Source: JAGOBP01 sp046328575 (GTDB lineage: Bacteria; Chloroflexota; Anaerolineae; Fen-1058). Taken from it: a stretch of DNA of 64,000 nucleotides. The translations under genes were made by a program, and so were the position numbers. Positions 8,900 through 17,478 of this stretch are shown here, piece by piece; position 1 is the first letter of the stretch; each line of letters starts with the position of its first letter. A model generated the notes under the pieces. The model worked only from the letters and a program-made list of their open reading frames with translations. It made no database searches and was not told the DNA's origin. The stretch spans positions 11,040 through 75,039 of the forward strand of contig JAXLWI010000014.1 of the NCBI GenBank assembly GCA_046328575.1, written 5' to 3'.

Positions 8900-9046
8900 A
8901 TGCTGTACTTACCCAACGAGCGCGGTCAGGGTTTGGTGGAATACGCTTTAATTCTTGCGCTAGTGGCTATCGTCGTGATTATCATCCTGGTAGCGCTCGG
9001 CCCGGCGATTGGTAACGCTTTCTCTAATGTCTATGCCAATTTGTGA
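8900..9046 (+). CDS. Flp/Fap-type pilin, orphan
   Basis: The ATG at 8900 is used because AAAGGGGGTGAT (8885-8894), close to the ideal anti-16S complement, lies five bases upstream; in-frame codons back to 8777 look non-coding. The 48-residue product is a classic Flp prepilin: a short MLYLPNERGQ leader, then GLVEYALILALVAIVVI, with the conserved G-x-x-x-x-E-Y cleavage-and-assembly motif and one hydrophobic helix. It would be processed by a TadV-type prepilin peptidase and polymerised by a Tad machine. No tad genes are visible here, so the assembly system must be elsewhere. A strong bidirectional terminator follows at once, so the gene is monocistronic, as expected for an abundant structural subunit. 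Confidence 0.88.
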   Translation: MLYLPNERGQGLVEYALILALVAIVVIIILVALGPAIGNAFSNVYANL

Positions 9047-9062
9047 GCGTCCATGAGAAAAG

Positions 9063-9098
9063 AACAGCCTTGCGAAAGATGACTCCCGCAAGGCTGTT
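9063..9098. terminator. Bidirectional terminator between flp pilin and a membrane protein gene
   Basis: AACAGCCTTGCG (9063-9074) and CGCAAGGCTGTT (9087-9098) form a perfect 12-bp stem, with T/A-rich flanks on both sides, between two convergent genes. Confidence 0.85.
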
Positions 9099-9100
9099 TG

Positions 9101-9751
9101 CTATTTATCGCGCATGACCCGCTGATACAGATTGGCAGTCCCCTCGTCGCGGCTCATCTGCCGATCGCGCCAGCGATCCTTGAAGTCGCTCAGTTCCCGA
9201 TTGAGCGTCATCCAATCTTCCACCCACAATACCAAGCCACGATTGTCGGACGTAAACATCAGGCGGCTCATCCAGAATTTCATCACGCTCAGCGACATGG
9301 GCCAGCTGGTCATCTCCACCACAATCGCCGTTTGGCCGCCGGTCTTGTCAGTCAAGATCAGGTTGCGTTCCGCCCGCGACAGGCGGACATTGCCGAAAAC
9401 GTGAAAGAGCGTGTTGGGGCGCGTCTCCTTGACGCGCTTGTATGAGATCACGATCGGATACAGCGGTGTTTGGATCTTCAAGTTTCGATCGGTGCATTGC
9501 ACGTACGGAATCTCGCTGGCCACCCAGCGAAACAAGCCGATCAAGAAGATGATCGCGCCGATCACCAACAACAACCAATCATAGGTGGGCGCCCACAACC
9601 CGCCAGGAATTCGATCCCAGAACGAAGCGGGCAACAGGTTCAGCGCCACGTAAAAGGCAAAGAAGAGAATCGCGACAAAGAAATATAAGCCGCGCTGGTT
9701 CAGATATCGTCGTCGAAATACCAATAGAACGTGCCGTTTGCCTTGCTTCAT
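9101..9751 (-). CDS. Membrane protein of unknown function, PH-domain-like
   Basis: The ATG at 9751 is preferred over a TTG at 9763, because GGAGG lies just upstream of the ATG. The 216-residue product has a basic N-terminus, two transmembrane helices (FFVAILFFAFYVAL near 25-40 and WLLLVIGAIIFLIGLF near 55-75) and a cytoplasmic beta-rich segment with C-terminal amphipathic helices. The two-helix hairpin followed by a small beta domain recalls bacterial PH (bPH) membrane proteins. The gene at 25914-26612 has a similar layout. I cannot assign a function. Confidence 0.75.
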   Translation of the reverse strand: MKQGKRHVLLVFRRRYLNQRGLYFFVAILFFAFYVALNLLPASFWDRIPGGLWAPTYDWLLLVIGAIIFLIGLFRWVASEIPYVQCTDRNLKIQTPLYPIVISYKRVKETRPNTLFHVFGNVRLSRAERNLILTDKTGGQTAIVVEMTSWPMSLSVMKFWMSRLMFTSDNRGLVLWVEDWMTLNRELSDFKDRWRDRQMSRDEGTANLYQRVMRDK

Positions 9752-9766
9752 ATCAACCTCCAATAA

Positions 9767-10516
9767 CTAGCCAGTTTGACGCCGTTGATAATCAACGCAG
9801 TGTTTTTGCAGTGGGCAAATCTCGCATAATGGGCGCTGCGCTTTGCACACTTTACGCCCGTGCTGAATGACTAACAAGTGAAAAGGATGATACCATTCAG
9901 GCGGCACCAACGCCTCCAAAATTTCGTGCGCCTGATCGGCGGTGGTCTTGGGCGGGATCAAGCCGAGTCGACCCGTGACCCGATGGATGTGTGTATCGAC
10001 CGGAAAGGCGGGCTTGCCTAAAGCAAACAGCAACACGATGGAGGCGGTCTTTGGTCCGACGCCGTCCAGTGACGTGAGCCACGCTTTGGCCTCGACCGTG
10101 TCCATGTCGGCGAGAAAATTCAAATCGAGTTGACCGCGTTCCGCTGTGATGCGCTCCAGCACTTTCTGAATGCGCGGTCCTTTTTGATTCGCCAGTCCGG
10201 CCGGTTTGATCGCCGCAATCACCCGTTTCGTCGGCGCGTCCCGCACGGCCGCCCACGTTGGAAAAGCCGACCGGAGGGCGCGGTACGCCCGATCGCGATT
10301 GAGATCGTTCGTGTTCTGACTGAGAATCGTATTGATGAGTTCGTCAAGCGGATCGATCGGTTCCCAGGTTAGCCGCGCTTCCGATGGATCGATCAAGCCT
10401 ACCGTGCCCGCCCAGGCCGGGCGTGCGGGCAAGCCATACGCCTCAATCAACAGGCGGTTGACGGCGCGAACTTTGGCTTTGAGTGAACGGGTGTTGGGTG
10501 TGGCTGCGGGTGTCAT
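9767..10516 (-). CDS. nth: Endonuclease III-like DNA glycosylase
   Basis: A HhH-GPD base-excision glycosylase/AP lyase that would remove oxidised pyrimidines. The helix-hairpin-helix reads LDGVGPKTASIVLL, with the lysine in the usual catalytic position. The conserved Asp is in PVDTHIHRVTGRLG. The C-terminal 4Fe-4S loop is intact with the exact Nth spacing C-x6-C-x2-C-x5-C (CKAQRPLC, EIC, PLQKHC). The N-terminus is about 35 residues longer than E. coli Nth, as in many archaeal and Chloroflexi relatives. The ATG at 10516 lies eight bases after TATAATCG (10525-10530), so it is probably leaderless; a TTG at 10519 is the alternative. Confidence 0.88.
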   Translation of the reverse strand: MTPAATPNTRSLKAKVRAVNRLLIEAYGLPARPAWAGTVGLIDPSEARLTWEPIDPLDELINTILSQNTNDLNRDRAYRALRSAFPTWAAVRDAPTKRVIAAIKPAGLANQKGPRIQKVLERITAERGQLDLNFLADMDTVEAKAWLTSLDGVGPKTASIVLLFALGKPAFPVDTHIHRVTGRLGLIPPKTTADQAHEILEALVPPEWYHPFHLLVIQHGRKVCKAQRPLCEICPLQKHCVDYQRRQTG

Positions 10517-10524
10517 CAAAAGCG

Positions 10525-10530
10525 ATTATA
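10525..10530 (-). promoter_or_regulatory. TATAAT -10 box upstream of nth
   Basis: The minus strand reads TATAATCGCTTTTGATG, which puts the transcription start at or next to the start codon. Confidence 0.5.
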
Positions 10531-10621
10531 CTACGTTTAAGTGTCGCAACCGCGCCGCCGACCGACAAACGTCACGCCAAAAAGCGGCGTCTCTGCGCTG
10601 ACGACGACACGCCGCTGGTGC

Positions 10622-10627
10622 TATACT
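10622..10627 (+). promoter_or_regulatory. Candidate -10 box of the tdh-kbl operon
   Basis: TATACT lies 44 bases before the tdh ATG, in the short region between the divergent nth and tdh genes. No convincing -35 element is seen. Confidence 0.35.
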
Positions 10628-10670
10628 GACTCTGCTCCGTTCCACCTATCTCACCTCTGCGAGGCTGCGT

Positions 10671-11717
10671 ATGAACCACACCATGAAAGCATTAGTCAAG
10701 ACAAGTCGCGCCAAAGGTTTAACGTTGATGCAGCGCGACATTCCGCATATCGGCCCCAATGACGTGCTGATCAAAGTGCGCGCCACGTCGATCTGCGGCA
10801 CCGATCTGCACATCTACAATTGGGACACCTGGTCACAGGGCCGTGTGAAGACCGTGCCGCTAATTCAGGGGCACGAGATCTGCGGCGACATCGTCGAAGT
10901 CGGCCGCAACGTGACTGAGCGCAAAGTCGGCGACTTCGTCTCGTGCGAAAGCCACATCGTTAACTACGACGGCGAGTATTACAAGAACGGGCTGGGGCAC
11001 GTCGCGCCGGAAACGAAGATCATTGGCGTTGATCGCGACGGTTCGTTTGCCGAATACATCGCGATGCCGTGGCAGAACGGCTGGGTCAATCCGCCCGACA
11101 TGCCGACCGAAGTCGCGGTGCTGCGTGAGAATTTCGGCAACGCCATTCACACCGCATTTGCGGCTGATGTGAAAGATAAGGTCGTGTTGATCACGGGCTG
11201 CGGTCCGGTGGGTCTGATGACGCTGCTGGCCGTGCGTGGGCGCGGCGCAAAGACAGTGATTTGCAGCGACATCAGCGATTATCGCCGCAACTTCGCGCAA
11301 CGGCTCGGCGCGGACTACACCAACAATCCGCGCGAAAATGACCTGGTCCAACTGGTTAAGCATGTCACCCACAACGAAGGCGTCGATGTGCTGCTGGAGA
11401 TGTCGGGCGCGGCGACGGCGATCCAGCAAGGCTTCTCGCTGGTGCGTTACGCCGGTGATGTGGTAGCCTTCGGTTTGCCCACCCGCCCGATCGAGTTCGA
11501 CATCGCGAACGCGGTCATTTTCAAGGGCATTACCGTGCACGGCATCGTCGGCCGCAAGATGTGGGGCACGTGGCAGCACAGCGATGATCTGCTGTTGAAT
11601 CATCTCGTCGATCTTAAGCCCATCGTCACGCATCAGTACAAACTCGAAGAGTTCGACAAAGCCTTCGCGACGATGGAGAGCGGCGAGAGCGGCAAAGTGA
11701 TGATGTGGGTGCAATGA
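10671..11717 (+). CDS. tdh: L-threonine 3-dehydrogenase
   Basis: A medium-chain zinc dehydrogenase of 348 residues that oxidises threonine to 2-amino-3-oxobutyrate with NAD+. Typical Tdh features are ICGTDLHIYNWD and GHEICGDIVEVG (catalytic zinc site), KIIGVDRDGSFAEY and the nucleotide fold ITGCGPVGLM. It is immediately followed by kbl, whose product uses this intermediate, so the assignment is strong. Unusually, the loop that normally carries the four structural-zinc cysteines (C-x2-C-x2-C-x7-C) reads SCESHIVNYDGEYYKNGLGH and has lost all four; one stray cysteine remains. The enzyme therefore probably lacks structural zinc, as in some other MDR enzymes. Confidence 0.93.
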   Translation: MNHTMKALVKTSRAKGLTLMQRDIPHIGPNDVLIKVRATSICGTDLHIYNWDTWSQGRVKTVPLIQGHEICGDIVEVGRNVTERKVGDFVSCESHIVNYDGEYYKNGLGHVAPETKIIGVDRDGSFAEYIAMPWQNGWVNPPDMPTEVAVLRENFGNAIHTAFAADVKDKVVLITGCGPVGLMTLLAVRGRGAKTVICSDISDYRRNFAQRLGADYTNNPRENDLVQLVKHVTHNEGVDVLLEMSGAATAIQQGFSLVRYAGDVVAFGLPTRPIEFDIANAVIFKGITVHGIVGRKMWGTWQHSDDLLLNHLVDLKPIVTHQYKLEEFDKAFATMESGESGKVMMWVQ

Positions 11718-11800
11718 GTTTTCAGTGTCAGTTGTCAGTTGCCAATTGTAGATTACTGATGACTGAAAACTGATAACTGAAAACTGAGTGCTGACAACTT
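11718..11800. repeat. Intergenic iterated-word repeat (CAGTTGTCAGTT / ACTGATAACTGAAAACTG)
   Basis: The tdh-kbl gap is filled by CAGTTGTCAGTT-type words followed by their complements (ACTGATGACTGAAAACTGA, TAACTGAAAACTG), making an imperfect inverted repeat. A related fragment occurs at 15850-15878. Confidence 0.7.
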
Positions 11801-11815
11801 CACGGAGATTAAGGC

Positions 11816-13000
<1,185 letters not shown>

Positions 13001-13022
13001 CCAGTAATGAGTAACGAGTAAA

Positions 13023-13056
13023 AACGAGGCTCCTCAAGTTGAGGGGCCTCAGTTTG
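13023..13056 (+). terminator. kbl terminator
   Basis: GAGGCTCCTC and GAGGGGCCTC pair around AAGTT, flanked by AAAAC and AGTTTG. A second copy lies at 14592-14627. Confidence 0.8.
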
Positions 13057-13126
13057 TTATGGTTACGGCGCGTGGCATTTGGCGAAAAACCTGTAAGAAG
13101 TGTGTGATACTTTTGCGCCATCACCG

Positions 13127-13132
13127 TATAAT
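13127..13132 (+). promoter_or_regulatory. TATAAT -10 box giving a leaderless sigma-factor transcript
   Basis: TATAAT is followed by eight bases and then the ATG at 13141, so transcription should start within a base or two of the start codon. No ribosome site is present. Confidence 0.55.
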
Positions 13133-13140
13133 GTTGTAGG

Positions 13141-13677
13141 ATGACAGACTATCCACGCTTCTTTGAAAAGCTAGTTGTTATCGCTCAAGAAGTAGACTGG
13201 GCGGCGGTGTATCAGGCAGAGCTACCACGCCTTTACAACTTTTTCCGGTATCGAATCGGCGATGACCATGCAGCTGAAGATCTCGCCGCAACGACCTTTG
13301 AAAAAGCGTGGCGGAATCGTCATCGCTACCGGCACAACTTAGCGGCTTTCTCAACCTGGTTGTTTACAATCGCTAAACATGTAGCAACGGATTACTTCCG
13401 CAGACCCAACCTTGACACCCCATTTGATGCAGCCATTCACCTGGTTGATGATGAGACGACAGAGAGCCTAGTCGAACAGCGCGCTGATTTTCAGCGGCTA
13501 TCGACTTTACTTGCCCAACTGTCCGATCGCGACCGTGAACTTGTCGCGCTCAAATACGGAGCTGGTCTGACCAATCGCGCGATTGCTGATCTAACCAAGC
13601 TAAGTGAATCCAACGTCGGCACTATTCTACACCGTATCACACAGCAATTGCGCACCGCATGGGAGGAAAAACCATGA
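13141..13677 (+). CDS. ECF-type RNA polymerase sigma factor
   Basis: A 178-residue sigma factor with region 2 (YNFFRYRIGDDHAAEDLAATTFEKAW, AAFSTWLFTIAKHVATDYFRR) and region 4 (LSDRDRELVALKYGAGLTNRAIADLTKLSESNVGTILHRI; both described in pieces). It should direct polymerase to a small regulon, controlled by the partner encoded next; the two genes overlap at ATGA. The pair is visibly more AT-rich than its neighbours, largely lacks the GATCGG/CGATCG words common around it, and is bracketed by a 170-bp duplication of the kbl tail. These three points suggest recent insertion. Confidence 0.88.
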   Translation: MTDYPRFFEKLVVIAQEVDWAAVYQAELPRLYNFFRYRIGDDHAAEDLAATTFEKAWRNRHRYRHNLAAFSTWLFTIAKHVATDYFRRPNLDTPFDAAIHLVDDETTESLVEQRADFQRLSTLLAQLSDRDRELVALKYGAGLTNRAIADLTKLSESNVGTILHRITQQLRTAWEEKP

Positions 13678-14483
13678 ACGACGACTTTCTGTCGCGATTC
13701 CGCCAAGCACCACGACCCGAGTTTGCGCAAGCGTTATATGCGAAACTCAACCAAAGGGTCGAGGCACACCAACAACTTAATCGGAGTCGTTTAGCAAAAC
13801 GACTGACCCTTTCTCTAGCTATGCTAGGTGTAGTGTTCACCGTGACCATGACCGTGTCGCCAGTTGTTCGTGCAGCGGTGAGTGATTTTATCGCCAAGAT
13901 AACCGTGCGGGGTACGACCGTCCTAGTCGACGAAGAGACGTCAGTACCAGCCGGAGAACACGAGTCATATTCTCTGATCTGGATTCCGGCGACTCCGCAA
14001 GATGTTTCAACTGGCTATTCATTCTATGCCAAAGCGCCGTCCTGGCTTCCGTCCGGCTATACACTTCAAGAGCGGGCGGCGCTTTACTATGCATCCATGT
14101 TTGATGAGTCGCCGTTTTCGGCGTTGTTTGAATGGAAAAACCACGCTGACGAATCGATCCAACTCCAGGTAATAAAAGGTGCGTGTCCAAACGGGCCGTC
14201 GCATGACCCTGCATCAGGTTGCACTCTGGAATCATTTATCAGTGTTGGGTTGGAAAGCGGACCAGAGGTTATAGCGATAGACGATCAGCCAGCCATTTTG
14301 TATCGCGGCGTCGCTGGGTTGGCTGATTTGTCTGGTTCCACTCGAAAATGGAATCCCTCACGCTTGAAGCCGAGTGGCGATATCGCAAAAGGTTGGTCGC
14401 TCATTTGGGAAAAAGAGGGAAGGACATTCCACTTAGTTATTGAGTCATCACATCGCCCAAAGGCACCGCCCGCATCCGCGTGA
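13674..14483 (+). CDS. Putative membrane anti-sigma factor with DUF4367-like domain, 3' end replaced
   Basis: The ATG at 13674 overlaps the sigma-factor stop and follows GGGAGGAAAAACC. The 269-residue product has a short cytoplasmic N-terminus (LSRFRQAPRPEFAQALYAKL), one transmembrane helix (LTLSLAMLGVVFTVTMTV) and an exported region with APSWLPSGYTL and WSLIWEKEGRTFHLVIESS, typical of DUF4367-like proteins. It should hold the upstream sigma factor at the membrane. The last nine residues (PKAPPASA and the preceding R) and the stop are read from the duplicated kbl tail in another frame. The usual final helix after the LVIESS-type strand is missing, so the gene was truncated by the rearrangement. 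Confidence 0.75.
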   Translation: MNDDFLSRFRQAPRPEFAQALYAKLNQRVEAHQQLNRSRLAKRLTLSLAMLGVVFTVTMTVSPVVRAAVSDFIAKITVRGTTVLVDEETSVPAGEHESYSLIWIPATPQDVSTGYSFYAKAPSWLPSGYTLQERAALYYASMFDESPFSALFEWKNHADESIQLQVIKGACPNGPSHDPASGCTLESFISVGLESGPEVIAIDDQPAILYRGVAGLADLSGSTRKWNPSRLKPSGDIAKGWSLIWEKEGRTFHLVIESSHRPKAPPASA

Positions 14484-14624
14484 TGATTAGCGCGTCGCAT
14501 TCGGCGGCGGACTTGGAGCAAGGGTTGGAGGCGTTCCAGCAGGTGGGCAAAGAGTTGGGCGTGATCTAACCAGTAATGGGTAACGAGTAAAAACGAGGCT
14601 CCTCAAGTTGAGGGGCCTCAGTTT
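14455..14624 (+). repeat. 170-bp direct repeat, copy 2 (displaced kbl tail plus terminator)
   Basis: Identical to 12886-13055 except for C to T at the first GATGATC/GATGATT position and A to G in AATGAGTAAC/AATGGGTAAC. Here it is not part of kbl; it supplies the stop codon and terminator of the anti-sigma gene. The repeat period is 1569 bases. Confidence 0.95.
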
Positions 14625-14627
14625 TAT
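14592..14627 (+). terminator. Duplicated kbl terminator, now ending the sigma/anti-sigma transcript
   Basis: Same hairpin as 13023-13056, here followed by TTTTATTTTT, a better T-run than the original. Confidence 0.8.
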
Positions 14628-14676
14628 TTTTAAGACAACCTTCGGTATATCCGCTTATACCCTTCCCATCCAGCCT

Positions 14677-15105
14677 CTATTCCTGGGGTATCAACGTGAG
14701 GGTCTGCTCTACATTCGTCCCGGGTTGAACAGCCGCCACCAGTCTGAGTCCCTGCGGACTCATCTCGACGATATCCCATGTCAGACCGCTTGTGCCATAT
14801 GAGATGACCAGCTGCGTGTCGTTATTCTTCAACTCCCAGCGACCCTGCATGATCTGTGTCGCGCCGGGCGACGACGTGAGTTCTTGATCAAGTGTCCCGT
14901 CACTTTTGAAAGTCATACGGGCCTCGACCTGAGCCATTTGCACCACCCAGGTCCGGATGAGCAGATCGTGGCGGCTTAACGATGCCAGGTCGACGCTGGC
15001 CGCCGGTTCAGTGGGGGTTGCTGCAGACTGAGATGGCTGCGGAACTGAAGTGCAGGCCGCCAACCAAAGACCGAGCGTCGCAAAGAACAAGCCAATCTTT
15101 AACAT
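14677..15105 (-). CDS. Small lipoprotein, lipocalin-like
   Basis: A 142-residue exported protein with a lipoprotein signal (FFATLGLWLAAC, lipobox LAAC), a Thr/Pro/Ser-rich linker, and a domain of about 95 residues with the pattern of small lipocalin-like stress lipoproteins: RTWVVQ, a strand with MTFKSDGTL, then GRWELKNNDTQLVISY. The predicted location is the outer face of the membrane. No enzymatic residues are visible. It sits just downstream of ubiE on the same strand and could be the last gene of that transcript, but 42 bases and a possible separate promoter separate them. Confidence 0.75.
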   Translation of the reverse strand: MLKIGLFFATLGLWLAACTSVPQPSQSAATPTEPAASVDLASLSRHDLLIRTWVVQMAQVEARMTFKSDGTLDQELTSSPGATQIMQGRWELKNNDTQLVISYGTSGLTWDIVEMSPQGLRLVAAVQPGTNVEQTLTLIPQE

Positions 15106-15147
15106 AAGAGCCTCCGACCCATTGATTTGCGGCTCAAGCCGCGTCCC

Positions 15148-15849
15148 TTATTTTATCCCGACATGAATCGCAACGGTACTCAGCATCAAGCGACGATAGG
15201 TCACGTCGCGCAAGCCCGCGCGCTGCATGATGACTTTCAACTCATCGGGTGTAAGGAATTCGTTGACAGACTGCGGCAGGTACGTGTAGGCATCGCGTTG
15301 CCCGCTGATGAGGCCGCCCACGATCGGCACGATGCGATTGAAGAAGAACAAGAAGAACGGGCGCAGCAGGTTCTTCGGCGGCTTGCTGATCTCAAGACAG
15401 ATCACGCGTCCGCCCGGTTTCACCACGCGCAGTTGCTCGCGGAAGGCTCGCTCTCGATCGATGAAGTTGCGCACCCCAAAGCCGCTCGTCACGGCATCGA
15501 ACGTGTTATCGGGATACGGCAGATGCAGCGCATCGGCGGAATTCCAGCAGATTCTCTCCGCGCCCGATTTGCTTTGCCCGGTGTGCATCATCTCGAAGGT
15601 GAAGTCACTGCCAATAGCGAGCGCGTCCGGATGCTGCTTCAACGCCTCGATCAGGATGTCGCCCGTACCGGTCGCCACATCGAGGATGCGGGCCGTTGGG
15701 CCAAGCTGCGCCAATCGGATGACGGTCTTGCGCCACGCGCCATCACGTCCGCCTGTCATCAAGCGATTCATCAAATCATAGCGACGGCTGATGCGCGTAA
15801 ACATCCCTTGCACATAAGCTGCGCGTTCTTGTCCTTGTAGATGGGTCAT
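15148..15849 (-). CDS. ubiE: Demethylmenaquinone methyltransferase
   Basis: A SAM-dependent C-methyltransferase of the UbiE/MenG family, 233 residues, which methylates demethylmenaquinone to menaquinone. Diagnostic are FTRISRRYDLMNRLMTGG at the N-terminus, motif I ILDVATGTGDI, and the post-motif FDAVTSGFGVRNFIDRERA. The ATG at 15849 is preferred over TTG at 15855. It is the last enzyme gene of a minus-strand run including ubiD, ubiX and ubiA homologues, which fits the final step of the quinone pathway. The symbol menG is equally suitable. Confidence 0.92.
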   Translation of the reverse strand: MTHLQGQERAAYVQGMFTRISRRYDLMNRLMTGGRDGAWRKTVIRLAQLGPTARILDVATGTGDILIEALKQHPDALAIGSDFTFEMMHTGQSKSGAERICWNSADALHLPYPDNTFDAVTSGFGVRNFIDRERAFREQLRVVKPGGRVICLEISKPPKNLLRPFFLFFFNRIVPIVGGLISGQRDAYTYLPQSVNEFLTPDELKVIMQRAGLRDVTYRRLMLSTVAIHVGIK

Positions 15850-15878
15850 AAGCAATCAGTCATCAGTTGTCAGTCGTC
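15850..15878. repeat. Short intergenic repeat word (CAGTCATCAGTTGTCAGTC)
   Basis: Same word family as 11718-11800, here between the ABC permease and ubiE. Confidence 0.5.
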
Positions 15879-16614
15879 ACGCGACGAATTTCCACGGGCA
15901 CAGGCGGCGCTCCAGCCAATCGATAAAAAAGTATAGTACCAGTCCCAGCATGCCCATCGCCACGGCGCCTGCGTACGTAGCCGCATAATCAAACAACGTA
16001 CTCGATGTGTAGAAGATGTAATAGCCCAGGCCCAATAACGTAGCCGTTGTCTCGGTGATGTATAACACCGCGATCGCCGTGCCGACGCTGAGTCGCAGCG
16101 ACGTCAACACGGCGGGCAGCGATGCGGGCAGATACACAAAGCGAAACAATGCGCGCCGCCCCGCCCCGAGCGATTTTACCGAGTTCAACAGTTCCGGCCG
16201 CAGACCGGCGGCATCATCGCGCACCGGTACTAAGATCTGGAAAAACAGAATCAACACGATGGTCAAAATCTTGGCGACGTCGGTCGCACCGAAAAATAGC
16301 AAAATGATCGGCAGAAACACGATCTTCGGAATAGGATACACGATCGCAACGATGGGCGAAAAAATCCGATCGAGAATGCGAATCTGCCCCATGCCCAGAC
16401 CGGCAGGCACGGCCAACGCCACGGCGATGATGACACTCACGATCACGCGCAGCGCGCTGGCGATAAAGTGCCGGGCGATCTCGCCGAAATTCTCGACGAG
16501 TGCCTGTGCCACCCGGATTGGCGTCGGCAAAATATCGCGCTGAATCAGCATGGCGATGATCTGCCACACGATTAACGCCAGCAGCGAAGCGGCGAGCACA
16601 TCGCGTTTACGCAT
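15877..16614 (-). CDS. ABC transporter permease (nitrate/sulfonate/taurine-type)
   Basis: A 245-residue inner-membrane permease with six predicted helices and the BPD-type coupling loop (AGRRALFRFVYLPASLPAVL, a variant of EAA---G). It belongs to the SsuC/TauC/ThiX-like group. The ATG at 16614 overlaps the ATPase gene by eight bases, indicating translational coupling. With the ATPase and lipoprotein encoded upstream it forms a complete importer. Its place inside a quinone-synthesis run suggests a substrate linked to that pathway, but the sequence alone does not define the cargo. Confidence 0.9.
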   Translation of the reverse strand: MRKRDVLAASLLALIVWQIIAMLIQRDILPTPIRVAQALVENFGEIARHFIASALRVIVSVIIAVALAVPAGLGMGQIRILDRIFSPIVAIVYPIPKIVFLPIILLFFGATDVAKILTIVLILFFQILVPVRDDAAGLRPELLNSVKSLGAGRRALFRFVYLPASLPAVLTSLRLSVGTAIAVLYITETTATLLGLGYYIFYTSSTLFDYAATYAGAVAMGMLGLVLYFFIDWLERRLCPWKFVA

Positions 16615-17401
16615 GAGCGCCAACGAGTGATGAGTAGCGAGTCAGGGAATCTCGGACGCGGGCGCACATTTCAAAGAAGGCGGGTTCAGATCGATAGGTG
16701 AGTGAACCAGCTTTCGGGTTTTCAACCACGACGGGCGTGGTGTGCGGCGGTTGCCCCAACACCAAAATCTTGCGGCCTAAAAACACCGCGTCTTCGATAT
16801 TGTGCGTGACAAACACCAGCGTCAAATTCTGCTCGCGCTGCAACTCCACCGTAAGGTTCTGCAAGTCTTCACGCGTGGGCGCGTCAAGCGCGGCGAAAGG
16901 TTCGTCCATCAGCAGCAGATCAGGTTCAAGCACCAGCGTGCGCGCAATCGCCGCACGTTGACGCTGTCCGCCTGAAATCTGCGAGGGGAACTTGTCGCGC
17001 TGCGCATCGATCCCTAAGCGCTTGAGCCACGGCTCGACGCGCTGCGCGATCGGGCCGATGACGTACTCGACGGGCGCGTGACGCCCATCGGGGCCGTAGT
17101 AATCGCGCACGCGCAAACCCAACGCTGCGTTTTGCGCCACCGTCGCCCATGGCAGTAGACCGTATTCCTGCAAAACAAGGCCGGTTTGCGGGCGCGGTCG
17201 AATAACGCTTTCGCCGTCGATCGTGATCGAGCCGCCTGTCGGTTGGCGCAACCCGGCCAGCAGCATCAGCAGCGTGGTCTTGCCGCCGCCCGATGCGCCG
17301 ATCACCGCCCACGCTTCGCCCCGCGCGATCGACCAATTGAAGCGATCGAACACGGGGCGAGCGTTAGGATAAGCGAAGGTGACTTCTCGAAATTCAATCA
17401 T
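16607..17401 (-). CDS. ABC transporter ATP-binding protein
   Basis: An importer ATPase of the SsuB/TauB type. Walker A is GASGGGKTT, the signature is SGGQRQR, Walker B is DLLLMDEPFAALD, and the H-loop is FVTHNIEDA. The ATG at 17401 (MIEFREVTF) is chosen; codons upstream to 17464 look like intergenic repeat. The C-terminal tail SLTRYSSLVGAHA is encoded by a copy of the intergenic GAGTAACGAGTGATGAG-type repeat read in frame, so the original stop was probably lost to it. Confidence 0.93.
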   Translation of the reverse strand: MIEFREVTFAYPNARPVFDRFNWSIARGEAWAVIGASGGGKTTLLMLLAGLRQPTGGSITIDGESVIRPRPQTGLVLQEYGLLPWATVAQNAALGLRVRDYYGPDGRHAPVEYVIGPIAQRVEPWLKRLGIDAQRDKFPSQISGGQRQRAAIARTLVLEPDLLLMDEPFAALDAPTREDLQNLTVELQREQNLTLVFVTHNIEDAVFLGRKILVLGQPPHTTPVVVENPKAGSLTYRSEPAFFEMCARVRDSLTRYSSLVGAHA

Positions 17402-17402
17402 G

Positions 17403-17478
17403 TTCACTGAAAAGTGAAGGGTGAAAAGTGACCACTGTAGCGTATCAATCTTGTCACTCTTCACTCATCTCTCGTCAC
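17403..17478. repeat. Intergenic inverted repeat of GTGAAAAGTGA / TCACTCTTCACTC words
   Basis: Between the substrate-binding protein and ATPase genes: GTGAAGGGTGAAAAGTGACC on one arm and TTGTCACTCTTCACTC with TCTCGTCACTT on the other, forming an imperfect palindrome. Confidence 0.6.
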
